Origin: Bacillota bacterium
Lineage (GTDB): Bacteria; Bacillota; Clostridia; Christensenellales; UMGS416
NCBI GenBank assembly: GCA_023422005.1
Contig: JAEZSC010000031.1
Coordinates: 28,046 to 92,045, forward strand
Direction of reading: 5' to 3'
DNA length: 64,000 nt
A model generated the notes under the pieces. That model saw only the letters and a list, made by a program, of their open reading frames with translations, searched no databases and was not told the origin of the DNA. The position numbers were made by a program, and so were the translations under genes. Shown piece after piece: positions 35,769 through 43,820 of the stretch. Every line of letters begins with the position of its first letter. Within the stretch, counting starts at the first letter, position 1.

Positions 35769-37277
35769 ATGCAAACCAACGTTTTGGAGTATCTTGAGCG
35801 TACATGGGCGCAGGATCCAGAAAAGGTTGTTTTCTCGGATGAGCGGGAGTCCATCACCTTCTCTGCGCTGCACGAGCGTGCCTTGGCGTTGTGCGCGGGC
35901 ATCACTCCCTATTTTCAGCAGGGCGAGCCTGTCATCGTCATTATGGAGAAATCCATTCACACCATACTCAGCTATCTGGCGGTGCTGTATGGCGGCGGGT
36001 ACTATGTCCCCATCGACGCGGAACTACCTGCCCACCGTATCGAAAGCATCTTCGCGCTGGTAGACGCATCACTGGTGCTCACTGACCGAGCCACCGAGGC
36101 GACTGTCAGTGCCCTGCACTACGCGGGCAAGACGATAGTGGTTGACGCACCCGAGGCTTTGCCCAGATTGGGTGCGACGGATCGCTGGCGATCCTGCTGT
36201 GACACAGATGCGATGTATGTCATCTTTACCTCCGGCTCCACCGGTGTACCCAAGGGCGTAGTCACATCCCACCGCGCCGTGATCGATTACATCGATGCCT
36301 TTACGGAAGTAACCAAGATTACACCCGCTGATGTGTTTGGTAACCAAGCACCTCTAGATTACGTCGCCGCCATCCGCGACCTGTATTTGCCAATGAAAAC
36401 CGGCGCTTCTACCGTACTTATCCCAAAAAAGCTATTTTCTCTCCCTGCGCGGCTGTTCGATTATCTGGACGAGAAGGCTGTCACCACCATCTGCTGGGTG
36501 GTATCGGCCCTGTGCATCCCGGCTAAGCTGAACGCCTTCGATTATAAAGTACCTCGGACCATTCAAAAGGTTATTTTTACCGGGGCTGTGATGCCCACCA
36601 AATACTTGGCGCTCTGGCAACGCTATCTACCCAATGCGATGTACGTGAACCATTACGGGCCCACGGAGATCACCGCCAGCTGCACATACCATATCTTCGA
36701 CCACATCGTGACGGAAACGGAGAAACTCCCCATCGGCAAGCCGTACCGCAACACCGCCATTCTGTTGCTGGACGAAAACGATCGCCTCATCAGTGCGCCG
36801 GATATCAAGGGGGAGATCTGCGTGCGCGGTACATGCCTGGCATCGGGGTATTTTAAGGACCCTGACAGATCTGCGGCATCGTTTGTGCAAAACCCCGCCA
36901 ACGCGCTGTATACCGACCCCATCTACCGTACCGGCGACCTGGGCTCGTATGATGAGCAGGGTGTGCTCTGGTTCCACGGGCGCACCGATAACCAGATCAA
37001 GCACATGGGCCACCGCATCGAGATGAGCGAGGTCGAACACGCTGCGAAGACCATGCCACTGGTGGAGGAATGCTGCTGCCTGTACCAAACCGAAAAGGAA
37101 CTTCTGTATCTTTTCTATGAGGGCATTACGGTATCTCCGGCAGAACTGTCGGCCTATCTGCGTACGCTACTGCCGACCTTTATGATCCCACGCCGATTGA
37201 TTCCTATGGAGAGGCTGCCCCTACGGTTCAACGGCAAAATCGATGTGCAGGCGCTCAAGGCGCAAATGGGAGCGTAG
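35769..37277 (+). CDS. Amino-acid adenylating ligase, DltA-like
   Basis: A 502-residue ANL-superfamily enzyme. The ATP-binding loop TSGSTGVPKG is at residues 154-163. Further motifs are NHYGPTE, GEICVRGTCLASGY, YRTGDLG, and the C-terminal lysine motif LPLRFNGKIDV. Its size and layout match DltA, which activates D-alanine and loads it on a small carrier protein. A carrier protein, an MBOAT and a DltD/AlgX-like SGNH protein lie within 4 kb, though on the other strand. GGGAGAGG precedes the ATG. The amino acid may be D-alanine or another; specificity residues were not analysed. Confidence 0.83.
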   Translation: MQTNVLEYLERTWAQDPEKVVFSDERESITFSALHERALALCAGITPYFQQGEPVIVIMEKSIHTILSYLAVLYGGGYYVPIDAELPAHRIESIFALVDASLVLTDRATEATVSALHYAGKTIVVDAPEALPRLGATDRWRSCCDTDAMYVIFTSGSTGVPKGVVTSHRAVIDYIDAFTEVTKITPADVFGNQAPLDYVAAIRDLYLPMKTGASTVLIPKKLFSLPARLFDYLDEKAVTTICWVVSALCIPAKLNAFDYKVPRTIQKVIFTGAVMPTKYLALWQRYLPNAMYVNHYGPTEITASCTYHIFDHIVTETEKLPIGKPYRNTAILLLDENDRLISAPDIKGEICVRGTCLASGYFKDPDRSAASFVQNPANALYTDPIYRTGDLGSYDEQGVLWFHGRTDNQIKHMGHRIEMSEVEHAAKTMPLVEECCCLYQTEKELLYLFYEGITVSPAELSAYLRTLLPTFMIPRRLIPMERLPLRFNGKIDVQALKAQMGA

Positions 37278-37356
37278 CACTCCGGTGGTGCTTGCCTACG
37301 CACACCTGAAGTGCCCCAATCCCAGTCTCCCGGAACGTGGAATGAGGGCTTATATC

Positions 37357-38202
37357 ATGAATACAGTGACATCCATAACACAATTTGCCGACTTGATAAG
37401 CGCGTTTACGGCGAGTCATACCCCGGTTCAAACGAACTGTTTTTTATGGCCGGAAGAACTGCGTACCCTAATCGAAGGCGGTGGGGTGCGCTATTTACAG
37501 TGCGTCGATGACTTGCTTTTTGGGGTTGCCGAGCAGGGATACAGCCGTTTGTTCTACTACACGGCAACCCTCGCGCCGGTTGACCCGGCCAGGCTTGTGG
37601 CCCTGTCACCAGACCGTCAGCCTATCATTCTCGACTTGATCACTCGGAGCAGTGCGGCGGCCAGCGCACCGCCGATCCAGGACAAATGGCTGTCCAGCGG
37701 GTTTCACGTGTATGGCCGCTTTCAGCGCATGCGGCGTACGGCCCGCGAGAATCTATCCGCTGAGCACCTGGCTGCGTTGGACGGGGATTATCGCATTGAG
37801 CGGCACGACATGAACCGGTTGCCGTTCATCCAGGCGCTCTGGGCCCAATGTCTGGATCCGTACAGCACGCCGCTGCCCACCGCGGACGCGCTTTCAGCCC
37901 CGTTGGCCGAAGGCCACATCACCTACCTGCTCACCGCTGATGATATCCTTTGCGCGGCCATGATGGCCCGTCCGCATGGGAAAAAGGTGACCATACAGCA
38001 TGTGAGCGTGCATCCCGATTACCGTCGGCGTGGGTTAGCCCGCCGGTTGCTGACCGCATCGATGCAGGCGGACCAGGCCGAAAATACAACCGAATGGATG
38101 CTGTGGGTGGATGAAAAAAACCATCCGGCGATCCAGCTGTATCACAGCCTGGGATTCGTGCCGGATGGCATGATCTCGGTACAATTGATGCTTCAACCCT
38201 AA
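37357..38202 (+). CDS. GNAT-family N-acetyltransferase
   Basis: A 281-residue protein with a C-terminal GNAT domain. The acetyl-CoA-binding motif is VSVHPDYRRRGLARRLL, followed by the strand WMLWVDEKNHPAIQLYHSLGF typical of motif B. The N-terminal half, about 150 residues, is unlike a standard GNAT and may be a second degenerate GNAT fold. The start was set at ATG 37357, with GAGGG about 8 bp upstream. It lies 79 bp after the DltA-like gene, so it is probably co-transcribed and may modify the same surface polymer or its precursor. Confidence 0.8.
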   Translation: MNTVTSITQFADLISAFTASHTPVQTNCFLWPEELRTLIEGGGVRYLQCVDDLLFGVAEQGYSRLFYYTATLAPVDPARLVALSPDRQPIILDLITRSSAAASAPPIQDKWLSSGFHVYGRFQRMRRTARENLSAEHLAALDGDYRIERHDMNRLPFIQALWAQCLDPYSTPLPTADALSAPLAEGHITYLLTADDILCAAMMARPHGKKVTIQHVSVHPDYRRRGLARRLLTASMQADQAENTTEWMLWVDEKNHPAIQLYHSLGFVPDGMISVQLMLQP

Positions 38203-39539
38203 TGGGTTGCGGTTAGGTCCACAACTTTACGCAAGCGCTGCTCCGCATTGCCGCCGGAGCCTGCCTGCCGCGCTTCTACGACCAGCCAGCATTTTTTATT
38301 GGGTAGCTTGCTCAGATCTACTAAATTCTTGGTGCTCCAATCTTGCACCAGGCGATAGCCACCGTGCTTTTGGTCGGATACTAAAAACCGGAATTCAACC
38401 TCTTTTTCCATACCCATAGCGGCATAGGCTTTGAGGGTTTCTTTTTTACTTAACGTGGTGGTGTACACCCCGGCAATCCGACGATTTTGGCTGAGGAAGG
38501 TGTTGTAATCGTTATAAAGGTATTGGTTTACATCCAGCGTACCATCGACATGCTCCTTAAGCATCTGCCCCACTAACCGTGAAAGCGGCAACGCCAGGCG
38601 GTAGTTGGGATGGTAGGCATCCATAAACATCGTATCCTCAATGGTCAACACATCGGGCCGCAGGTAAACAAAGTCCCAAAAGGGTATCTGATTTGCATCG
38701 GCTAGCGCCTGCACGTAGTTGTGAAACTCATCGTAGTTCCCGGTGGCCAAAATGTTTGCCGCGACCCTCGGCCGGGCTAAAAAGATGAGGTCGATGTCCT
38801 TCTCTTTGCACAGGTCGATGATCTTTTGCAGATACTCAGTATTTTCCGGGACAAACTTTTGGGGGTTGAAGGCGGCATAGTAACCGACGCTGATTTCGTC
38901 AGGAATCTGTTCATTGGCGGAAAAGCTGTACCCCTTGCCCAGATAGGGGTAAACTTCGGCGGGGTAATCCTCAGGGTTGACCACCCGGGGGGTCAGATTG
39001 TCCCGGATGGTGGAAAGACGCAACAACGAACGCGCTCGGTAACATCTCAGCAGCGCGTCGGGATATTTCTCCATAGTGAAGCCGTCGGACATGAACGCCA
39101 GCTTATCCAGCGAGAATCTCATATTTTCAATGGCCAAAAATTGGTAAGCGTGATCCGTCATGTCGTCTTGGAACCGCGAAATGTTCATATGCAGCACAAC
39201 GTGTTTTACGGGGTTGCTCTTTAGGGCTTCTTTGAGTAGGTAGTAGGAAGCCATGAAGGATTGCGCGGGCGTAGCCAGGTTATAGGAGCGCAGCCCGGCA
39301 ACCTCGTCGATCACCGGCGGCATATTGGAACGGTATGTGGAGGAAGTGCCCAGAAAGACGACCTCCAGATCGTTGTGCTCATATAATTGCGATATTGTTT
39401 GCCAGGCGTCAGGGTCGCGTGGGGAGACAAGATAATTCAAAAAACCCACCAAAAAGATGGATAGCGCGAGGAAAACAAAGATCTTTGCCAGCCTTTTAAG
39501 GAGGTTAGAATTGCGCATAAATGAAACCACTTGGAACAT
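38199..39539 (-). CDS. Membrane-anchored SGNH-fold protein, DltD/AlgX-like
   Basis: About 446 residues, with one N-terminal membrane span (IFVFLALSIFLVGFLNYLV). The nucleophile motif is VVFLGTSSTYRSNMP and a likely Asp-His pair lies in DAYHPNYRLALP. Such proteins act outside the cell with MBOAT partners in transferring acyl or D-alanyl groups, as DltD does with DltB. The start is uncertain: ATG 39539 is only 2 bp after AGGAGGG, while GTG 39530 (10 bp away) or ATG 39518 are alternatives. It overlaps the end of the MBOAT gene in all cases. It converges with the GNAT gene, overlapping its end by 4 bp. Confidence 0.75.
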   Translation of the reverse strand: MFQVVSFMRNSNLLKRLAKIFVFLALSIFLVGFLNYLVSPRDPDAWQTISQLYEHNDLEVVFLGTSSTYRSNMPPVIDEVAGLRSYNLATPAQSFMASYYLLKEALKSNPVKHVVLHMNISRFQDDMTDHAYQFLAIENMRFSLDKLAFMSDGFTMEKYPDALLRCYRARSLLRLSTIRDNLTPRVVNPEDYPAEVYPYLGKGYSFSANEQIPDEISVGYYAAFNPQKFVPENTEYLQKIIDLCKEKDIDLIFLARPRVAANILATGNYDEFHNYVQALADANQIPFWDFVYLRPDVLTIEDTMFMDAYHPNYRLALPLSRLVGQMLKEHVDGTLDVNQYLYNDYNTFLSQNRRIAGVYTTTLSKKETLKAYAAMGMEKEVEFRFLVSDQKHGGYRLVQDWSTKNLVDLSKLPNKKCWLVVEARQAGSGGNAEQRLRKVVDLTATH

Positions 39540-41103
39540 TCCCTCCTGTCGGTATCAGCATGAGCAGGGCAAAGATCATCAGCAAGTATAGCGCAAAGCG
39601 ACCTGCCAAAGGCGCGCGCTCGATTGTGGCGCGTATCTGTACGCCCTTCTCGTGCAGATGGTCAATGAAAAACACGACGGCCAATACTAAAGCCACCACG
39701 CCCAGGTCAAAGCCGCTTACACCAAGCCCTTCGAGCACACCGCCAAGTGTACCGTTGAACAAGTCGGCAGGCGCAAAAGAGAACATCATCTTGTAGATGG
39801 TTACCAACGCGGCGCGCCCGCCTTGGGAACATACGATGCTGCGCCCAACGCTAAGCAGCACCAGTGTGCGCAGGATGCGAAACGCCCGCCAACCCCAATC
39901 ACTCTGCTTGATATGCAGTGCCGCCAACCCCTTGTTAAACACGGGCTCCAGCAGGATGGCCAGCATAATCAATCCGCCGTTCCAGAAGCCGTAGAGGATG
40001 TACTTGGCCTCCGCACCGTGCCAGATTCCCACTATTGTAAATACGATAAAGCTGATGATACCGCTGACGATGATCTTGCTCCAGCGTGCGCCCCAGCGCT
40101 TACGCACCGCTTTGGCCAAGCGGCCAAACGCACGCGAAAGGGAAAGTGGGTAGAACAGATAATCCCTCATCCACGCACCCAACGTGATGTGCCAACGCCT
40201 CCAGAAGTCGGCGATGGAGTTGGCGTTGTAGGGCTGCTGGAAGTTCTGTGTCATGCGGATACCCAGGACTTGCGCTACGCCGTAGGCAATATCCATGCCC
40301 GCGGAAAAATCACAATACACCTGCAGCCCGTATACAAACGCGGCTAACAGCAACATACTGCCGTTGTGCTCCGTATAGGAGTTGAATACGGGCGAGACAA
40401 ACACAGCCAACCTGTCCGCCACGATCAGTTTCTTAATAAAGCCCCATCCGATGAGCAATATCCCGTTTTTAGCGCGCTGGAAGTCAAATGCATGCGGCGC
40501 GTACAACTGGTGCGCCAGATCGTCATAACGTGAGATGGGCCCCTGCATGATCTGCGGAAAGAAAGATATAAACAGGGCAAATTTGGCCAGGTTGCGCTCC
40601 GGTTCATACTTACCACGGTAGATGTCGATCAGATAGCCGGTCGCCTGAAAGGTGTAAAACGAAATGCCTAGCGGCAGCATGACTGACGCAAACACAGGCA
40701 GCTGCCCGGCCATGTCCGGCAATGCCAGCCGCAGGGTGGCGGAGATCATCACGCCGTATTTTAGCACCGCCAGTATACCAAAGTTGATGAGAAGCACCGC
40801 CGCCAGAACAAGCTTTTTACGCAATATAAGGCTGCGCTTCAGCTTGGCCTTCACGGGAGCGTCCAGCGCGGCGCTGCCCTGCGCAGTTTTGATATCGTCG
40901 TTGTAGCGCCACAGGCTTAGCCCACCGAGAAACACCGAAACCGTCGTAATGAGCAGATAGACCAGCACACCCTTGGAAACCAGATAATAAAAACAATAGC
41001 TGCCTACCAGCAGCGTAAGGTAGCGAAACCGTTTGGGGGTTATAAAATACAGGCAAAAAAACACGACGATAAAGCCCAAAAAGCTTATCGAGGTAAAGCT
41101 CAT
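39505..41103 (-). CDS. MBOAT-family acyltransferase, DltB/AlgI-like
   Basis: A 532-residue polytopic membrane protein. The conserved segment WRRWHITLGAWMRDYLFYPL is at residues 301-320, and the catalytic His362 is in GIWHGAEAKYILYGFWNG. Both are hallmarks of DltB and AlgI. It passes acyl or aminoacyl groups from a carrier to an extracellular acceptor. The carrier protein gene ends about 40 bp upstream and the SGNH partner overlaps downstream, so the order is carrier-MBOAT-SGNH. Its size (over 500 residues) is closer to AlgI-type proteins than to short DltB, so the acceptor could be an exopolysaccharide as well as teichoic acid. Confidence 0.88.
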   Translation of the reverse strand: MSFTSISFLGFIVVFFCLYFITPKRFRYLTLLVGSYCFYYLVSKGVLVYLLITTVSVFLGGLSLWRYNDDIKTAQGSAALDAPVKAKLKRSLILRKKLVLAAVLLINFGILAVLKYGVMISATLRLALPDMAGQLPVFASVMLPLGISFYTFQATGYLIDIYRGKYEPERNLAKFALFISFFPQIMQGPISRYDDLAHQLYAPHAFDFQRAKNGILLIGWGFIKKLIVADRLAVFVSPVFNSYTEHNGSMLLLAAFVYGLQVYCDFSAGMDIAYGVAQVLGIRMTQNFQQPYNANSIADFWRRWHITLGAWMRDYLFYPLSLSRAFGRLAKAVRKRWGARWSKIIVSGIISFIVFTIVGIWHGAEAKYILYGFWNGGLIMLAILLEPVFNKGLAALHIKQSDWGWRAFRILRTLVLLSVGRSIVCSQGGRAALVTIYKMMFSFAPADLFNGTLGGVLEGLGVSGFDLGVVALVLAVVFFIDHLHEKGVQIRATIERAPLAGRFALYLLMIFALLMLIPTGGNVPSGFIYAQF

Positions 41104-41145
41104 AAATGTTACTCCTGCTTATGTAAGGTGTACGCCTCCCCTATG

Positions 41146-41367
41146 TTAGGACAACCGATCAATCAATGCAGCAATTGCTTGCACGGAGTTAAAGTTTTCG
41201 GGCACCAGATCCACAACGCTGATGTTGATACCGTAAGTGTCATTCAACTCTGTGACCAATGAGATGATATCGAAGGAATCCAGCACTCCGTTATCGACCA
41301 GCAGCGTTTCATTTTCAAAATCCACATCACTATGCAAACCCTTGAGGATGCCAAGCAACCTTTCCAT
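41146..41367 (-). CDS. Acyl/D-alanyl carrier protein, DltC-like
   Basis: A 73-residue carrier protein. The phosphopantetheine site is Ser31 in GVLDSFDIISLV, the usual DSxD motif. The acidic, all-helical sequence and length match DltC and ACPs. It is the first gene of the minus-strand trio with the MBOAT and SGNH genes. AAGGAG lies about 10 bp upstream of the ATG. It is expected to receive its amino acid from the DltA-like ligase at 35769-37277. Confidence 0.88.
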   Translation of the reverse strand: MERLLGILKGLHSDVDFENETLLVDNGVLDSFDIISLVTELNDTYGINISVVDLVPENFNSVQAIAALIDRLS

Positions 41368-41405
41368 TCGTTATATACTCCTTCGTTTTTTGGTAGTTCT
41401 ACATA

Positions 41406-41434
41406 GCAATACTATATCCTGCATAATTTGTCAA
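41406..41434 (-). promoter_or_regulatory. Probable promoter of the carrier-MBOAT-SGNH operon
   Basis: On the minus strand TTGACA (41429-41434) is followed after 17 bp by TATTGC (41406-41411), about 40 bp upstream of the carrier protein start. The -35 box is perfect and the -10 box weak. Confidence 0.5.
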
Positions 41435-41489
41435 TCGAAAATATGACTATTTATGCAGGTTGGTGACCTGCCATGTGATGGTGCCGCAT

Positions 41490-41904
41490 CTCGACCATTA
41501 GGGGGCCGGCAATTCATACCAGACCCCCTGGTGGTCGAGGTGACAGGATTTGAAGGTTCAATGCGCTTGTGCGCGCAACGCCTGCGCCATTCCTCTTCAA
41601 CCGCAGTGTTTCCTTGCTTCGCAGTTCGTACACTTTTGTCTCTGACTTCTACGGCAGGTTCTGCATTGCCATGCTCAACCATTAAGGGGTCCGGTAATAT
41701 GTTACCGGACCCCTTAATGGTCGAGGTGACAGGATTTGAAGGTGCTATGCGCTTGCGCGCGCCACGCCTGCGCCATTCCTCTTTAACCGCGGTGTTTCCT
41801 TGCTGCGCAGATCGTGTGCGTTTCTCTCTGGCTTTCGCAGCGAGTTCAAAGCGACACCATATACGACCAAAAAGCTACCCGGTAATAAGTACCGGGTAGC
41901 TTTT
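41490..41904. repeat. Three hairpins and two tandem 186-187-bp units, each with a tRNA-Pro 3' end
   Basis: The last 23 bases of the tRNA-Pro gene (TGGTCGAGGTGACAGGATTT then GAA) occur at 41532-41554 and 41718-41740, and again in the intact tRNA at 41905. The copies are 186 and 187 bp apart. The first 100 bp after each fragment are clearly related with no gaps. Each fragment is preceded by a hairpin whose outer stem includes the tRNA end (41490-41539, 41674-41725, 41864-41910), but the inner stems differ. In one minus-strand frame both units encode related peptides containing GNTAVxEEWRRR and PSNPVTST; whether these are translated is unknown. They may be scars of past integrations or a small repeat family parasitic on tRNA ends. 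Confidence 0.75.
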
Positions 41905-41910
41905 TGGTCG
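41864..41910 (-). terminator. Perfect hairpin terminator after the left tRNA-Pro
   Basis: Twenty-one-base arms (41864-41884 and 41890-41910) match perfectly around ATAAG. The arms include the tRNA 3' end CGACCA and its complement, so the terminator stem and the tRNA acceptor end share sequence. A T5 run lies in the right arm for the minus strand. Confidence 0.8.
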
Positions 41911-41981
41911 AGGTGACAGGATTTGAACCTGCGGCCTCTGCGTCCCGAACGCAGCGCTCTACCAAACTGAGCCACACCTCG
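41905..41981 (-). tRNA. tRNA-Pro(CGG), left copy
   Basis: Read on the minus strand: acceptor CGAGGTG/CACCTCG, anticodon arm CTGCG-TTCGGGA-CGCAG with anticodon CGG, T arm with GGTTCAAATC, and an encoded ACCA end. It is identical to the right copy. The 3' fragment of tRNA-Thr lies directly upstream, so this copy has lost the upstream part of its operon and may not be well expressed. Confidence 0.93.
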
Positions 41982-41984
41982 ATA

Positions 41985-42029
41985 TGGAGCCAATGATGGG
42001 ATTCGGACCCATGACCTGCGGTTTACGAA
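41985..42029 (-). pseudogene. 3' fragment of tRNA-Thr, displaced by integration
   Basis: This matches the anticodon loop to CCA end of the intact tRNA-Thr at 61744-61819. The 5' half is absent: the sequence beyond 42029 belongs to the element. Confidence 0.9.
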
Positions 42030-42202
42030 TCCGTTAACAAGCATTTCATAACATTTCTTAACGATGCACAAGTTCAGCAAACGAGCCAAATAAACATGTT
42101 CATTATACATATTTTTTTGCAACTGCGCTTGATATTGATTATTGATGTGAACCATATGTGAACCATATTCTTTATCCAAACAGACCAAACAGTTCCAGTA
42201 TA

Positions 42203-42796
42203 TTACCCCGGAATCCCTAACGAATCGTGCAATTTCTGAATGTCAAGATACTCAAAAGCATAGCACGTATCCGGCATTGTTGCACATTTGCCCTGAACAT
42301 TTCGTGGGCAGTGCTCATAAAACAACGATCCGCTTTCTTGTGTCAGAGCTTTATTCATATAGATATGATGATTTGCGTCAAAAAATAGCACAGAAAATAG
42401 ACTTCCCCTTTTTTCTGCAACAACTCGCATACCAGTATTTAGTTCAGATGAAAACTGGTATAAACAGTTGCCCTCAACAATAGAGTCTATTCTTTCGTCT
42501 CTAAAGTGATAAGCCTTGAGAATTTGCTTGACTACATCGAGTTGGTCATCGCGTATTTGATGAAAATGCAACTGATCCCCCATCGACCTGTCAAGAAGAT
42601 CTCTGTAACAGTGTTGTGAAAACAGTGGAAGAGCAAAAAAGACGAAAGAACTCAACTTTCCACTAAAATCCGCCTCGTCAAGCACATAATTATTGAACAC
42701 TCCCGGAATGTGAATGCAATCTTTCCGAAACTCTCGAAAAGTGAAAGTTATGTTTTGCCGTGATGTATCCGGTTCAATAGGTGCGTTAACTGGCAT
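42203..42796 (-). CDS. Unknown protein partnered with a Panacea-like antitoxin; candidate toxin
   Basis: A 197-residue protein without membrane segments or a family I recognise. Notable features are a C-terminal cysteine cluster (HCPRNVQGKCATMPDTC) and the segment QLHFHQIRDDQLDVVKQIL. Its start overlaps the end of the Panacea-domain gene by 11 bp, so the two are translationally coupled. In known PanAT pairs a Panacea antitoxin is coupled to a variable toxin, so this gene is a candidate toxin. The local DNA is visibly AT-richer than the chromosome, in keeping with transferred cargo. It is the element gene nearest attL. Other roles, such as a host-interaction protein, remain possible. Confidence 0.55.
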   Translation of the reverse strand: MPVNAPIEPDTSRQNITFTFREFRKDCIHIPGVFNNYVLDEADFSGKLSSFVFFALPLFSQHCYRDLLDRSMGDQLHFHQIRDDQLDVVKQILKAYHFRDERIDSIVEGNCLYQFSSELNTGMRVVAEKRGSLFSVLFFDANHHIYMNKALTQESGSLFYEHCPRNVQGKCATMPDTCYAFEYLDIQKLHDSLGIPG

Positions 42797-43253
42797 GAGA
42801 ACCCGCGCTTACGAAATACTCGTAAATAAGTTTATCATCAATCCTAATATTGCACGGATCAAATGGGCTCAGTCCAGCACGGGCAGCAATCCATGGCCTT
42901 TCTAGATGTGAAATATCCTCAAGTTCGTCAGCAGTATAGCCTCCATAAACACCCCACACCTGTTCAAGAATGTCAAGAACATCCTGGGCTATATCGGTGG
43001 GAGCCTGTGCCATTGGAATGTCTCTCCACCCATGCTCCTTAAACATGTGATATGCAGGAGGACATACGGGCCCATGAACCCAAGCCTCAAACTTCTCTTC
43101 GAAAAGGAAGTTTTCTATACCAACCTCACATTCGTTTAACCTAGCTAGCGTCCAGGAATAGGCATAATAAAGAAGCTTCTGCAGTTTCTTGTTGGACATT
43201 GAAGCCTTGCTTAAAAAGAACGAGCTAATCGTACCAACATTCGAATAAATCAA
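42786..43253 (-). CDS. Panacea-domain (DUF4065, SocA/GepA-like) protein, probable antitoxin
   Basis: About 155 residues. The motif SNKKLQKLLYYAYSWTLARL and the segment FEEKFEAWVHGPVCPPAYHMF are the signature of the Panacea/DUF4065 domain, followed by the usual TADELEDISHLERPWIAAR. This domain acts as an antitoxin for many unrelated toxins. The TTG at 43253 has AGGAGG 7-8 bp upstream and is preferred; a GTG at 43262 would sit on the ribosome binding site. It is transcribed first, ahead of the candidate toxin, as expected for an antitoxin. Confidence 0.8.
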   Translation of the reverse strand: MIYSNVGTISSFFLSKASMSNKKLQKLLYYAYSWTLARLNECEVGIENFLFEEKFEAWVHGPVCPPAYHMFKEHGWRDIPMAQAPTDIAQDVLDILEQVWGVYGGYTADELEDISHLERPWIAARAGLSPFDPCNIRIDDKLIYEYFVSAGSHAS

Positions 43254-43537
43254 CGTTGCCACCTCCTGACTATATTATTAAACTTCATGCCAAAAAGTCA
43301 ATACTCATAACGAAATACGGCTGCGACGTCTTATTTATTTTCACTTGCTAGTAAGTCTATGCATCTTTGTAGAAGCAGATTTTCCTTTGCAAATCATCCC
43401 AAATCGGATAGATGGCCAACAGATTGGTTTCACATCGTGGCTGAGCTCAATTCGACAACATTCGCACAAATCAGCTGTTAACATGAGAATATATGTTTTT
43501 TATACGCTTTGTGTGCATTTACGAGGAGAATCTCGTA

Positions 43538-43772
43538 TGAAGAAAGGGATTTGGTTTTCTTTCTAGCCTTAGTCCTCTTAGCTTCTAGTTGCAGCGGCCC
43601 CGTACTTGGCGCCACACACGCCCAGACCAACGCCGAAACATCAGAAGTTAGCCCGATGCTCGAAGCGGCCTCGGCAGGGGCTTACGTGAAGGCGCGGGAG
43701 AACCGCGGTCGATACTCCGGCAATGTGGCCGTATGGGAATTTCAGATATCGGTAACGAAAACGCAAAGTTGA
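43538..43772 (+). pseudogene. Small lipoprotein gene with a frameshift in its signal sequence
   Basis: GAGGAG precedes an ATG at 43538 that opens MKKGIWFSF and stops at once. In the neighbouring frame the sequence continues FLALVLLASSCSGPVLGATH, an ideal lipoprotein signal and lipobox, and runs to 43772. One missing base in the T-rich stretch around 43555-43562 would join them into an 80-residue lipoprotein ending in VAVWEFQISVTKTQS. It may be a true frameshift, a sequencing error or slippage control. A terminator follows directly. Confidence 0.6.
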
Positions 43773-43780
43773 TGGAATGC

Positions 43781-43807
43781 AGGCGGGCCAGCACTCGCGG
43801 CCCGCCT
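43781..43807. terminator. Hairpin terminator between convergent genes in the element
   Basis: AGGCGGGCC and GGCCCGCCT form a 9-bp GC stem followed by GTCTTTA on the plus strand. It lies between the lipoprotein remnant and the sigma-factor gene. Confidence 0.75.
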
Positions 43808-43820
43808 GTCTTTATACTGC

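Larger units (their letters stand above)
41905..42029. repeat. Left attachment repeat (attL) of the integrated element
   Basis: A 125-bp sequence identical to 61664-61788. It spans the whole tRNA-Pro gene and the 3' 45 bases of tRNA-Thr. Identity ends at the first base of the tRNA-Thr anticodon loop (TTCGTAA), a standard crossover site for tyrosine integrases. Confidence 0.92.

Noticed and set aside
41453..41899. A 148-codon plus-strand frame across the tRNA-tail units
   Set aside because: It runs through the hairpins and antisense to the tRNA fragments, has no ribosome binding site, and its internal similarity is explained by the DNA repeat.
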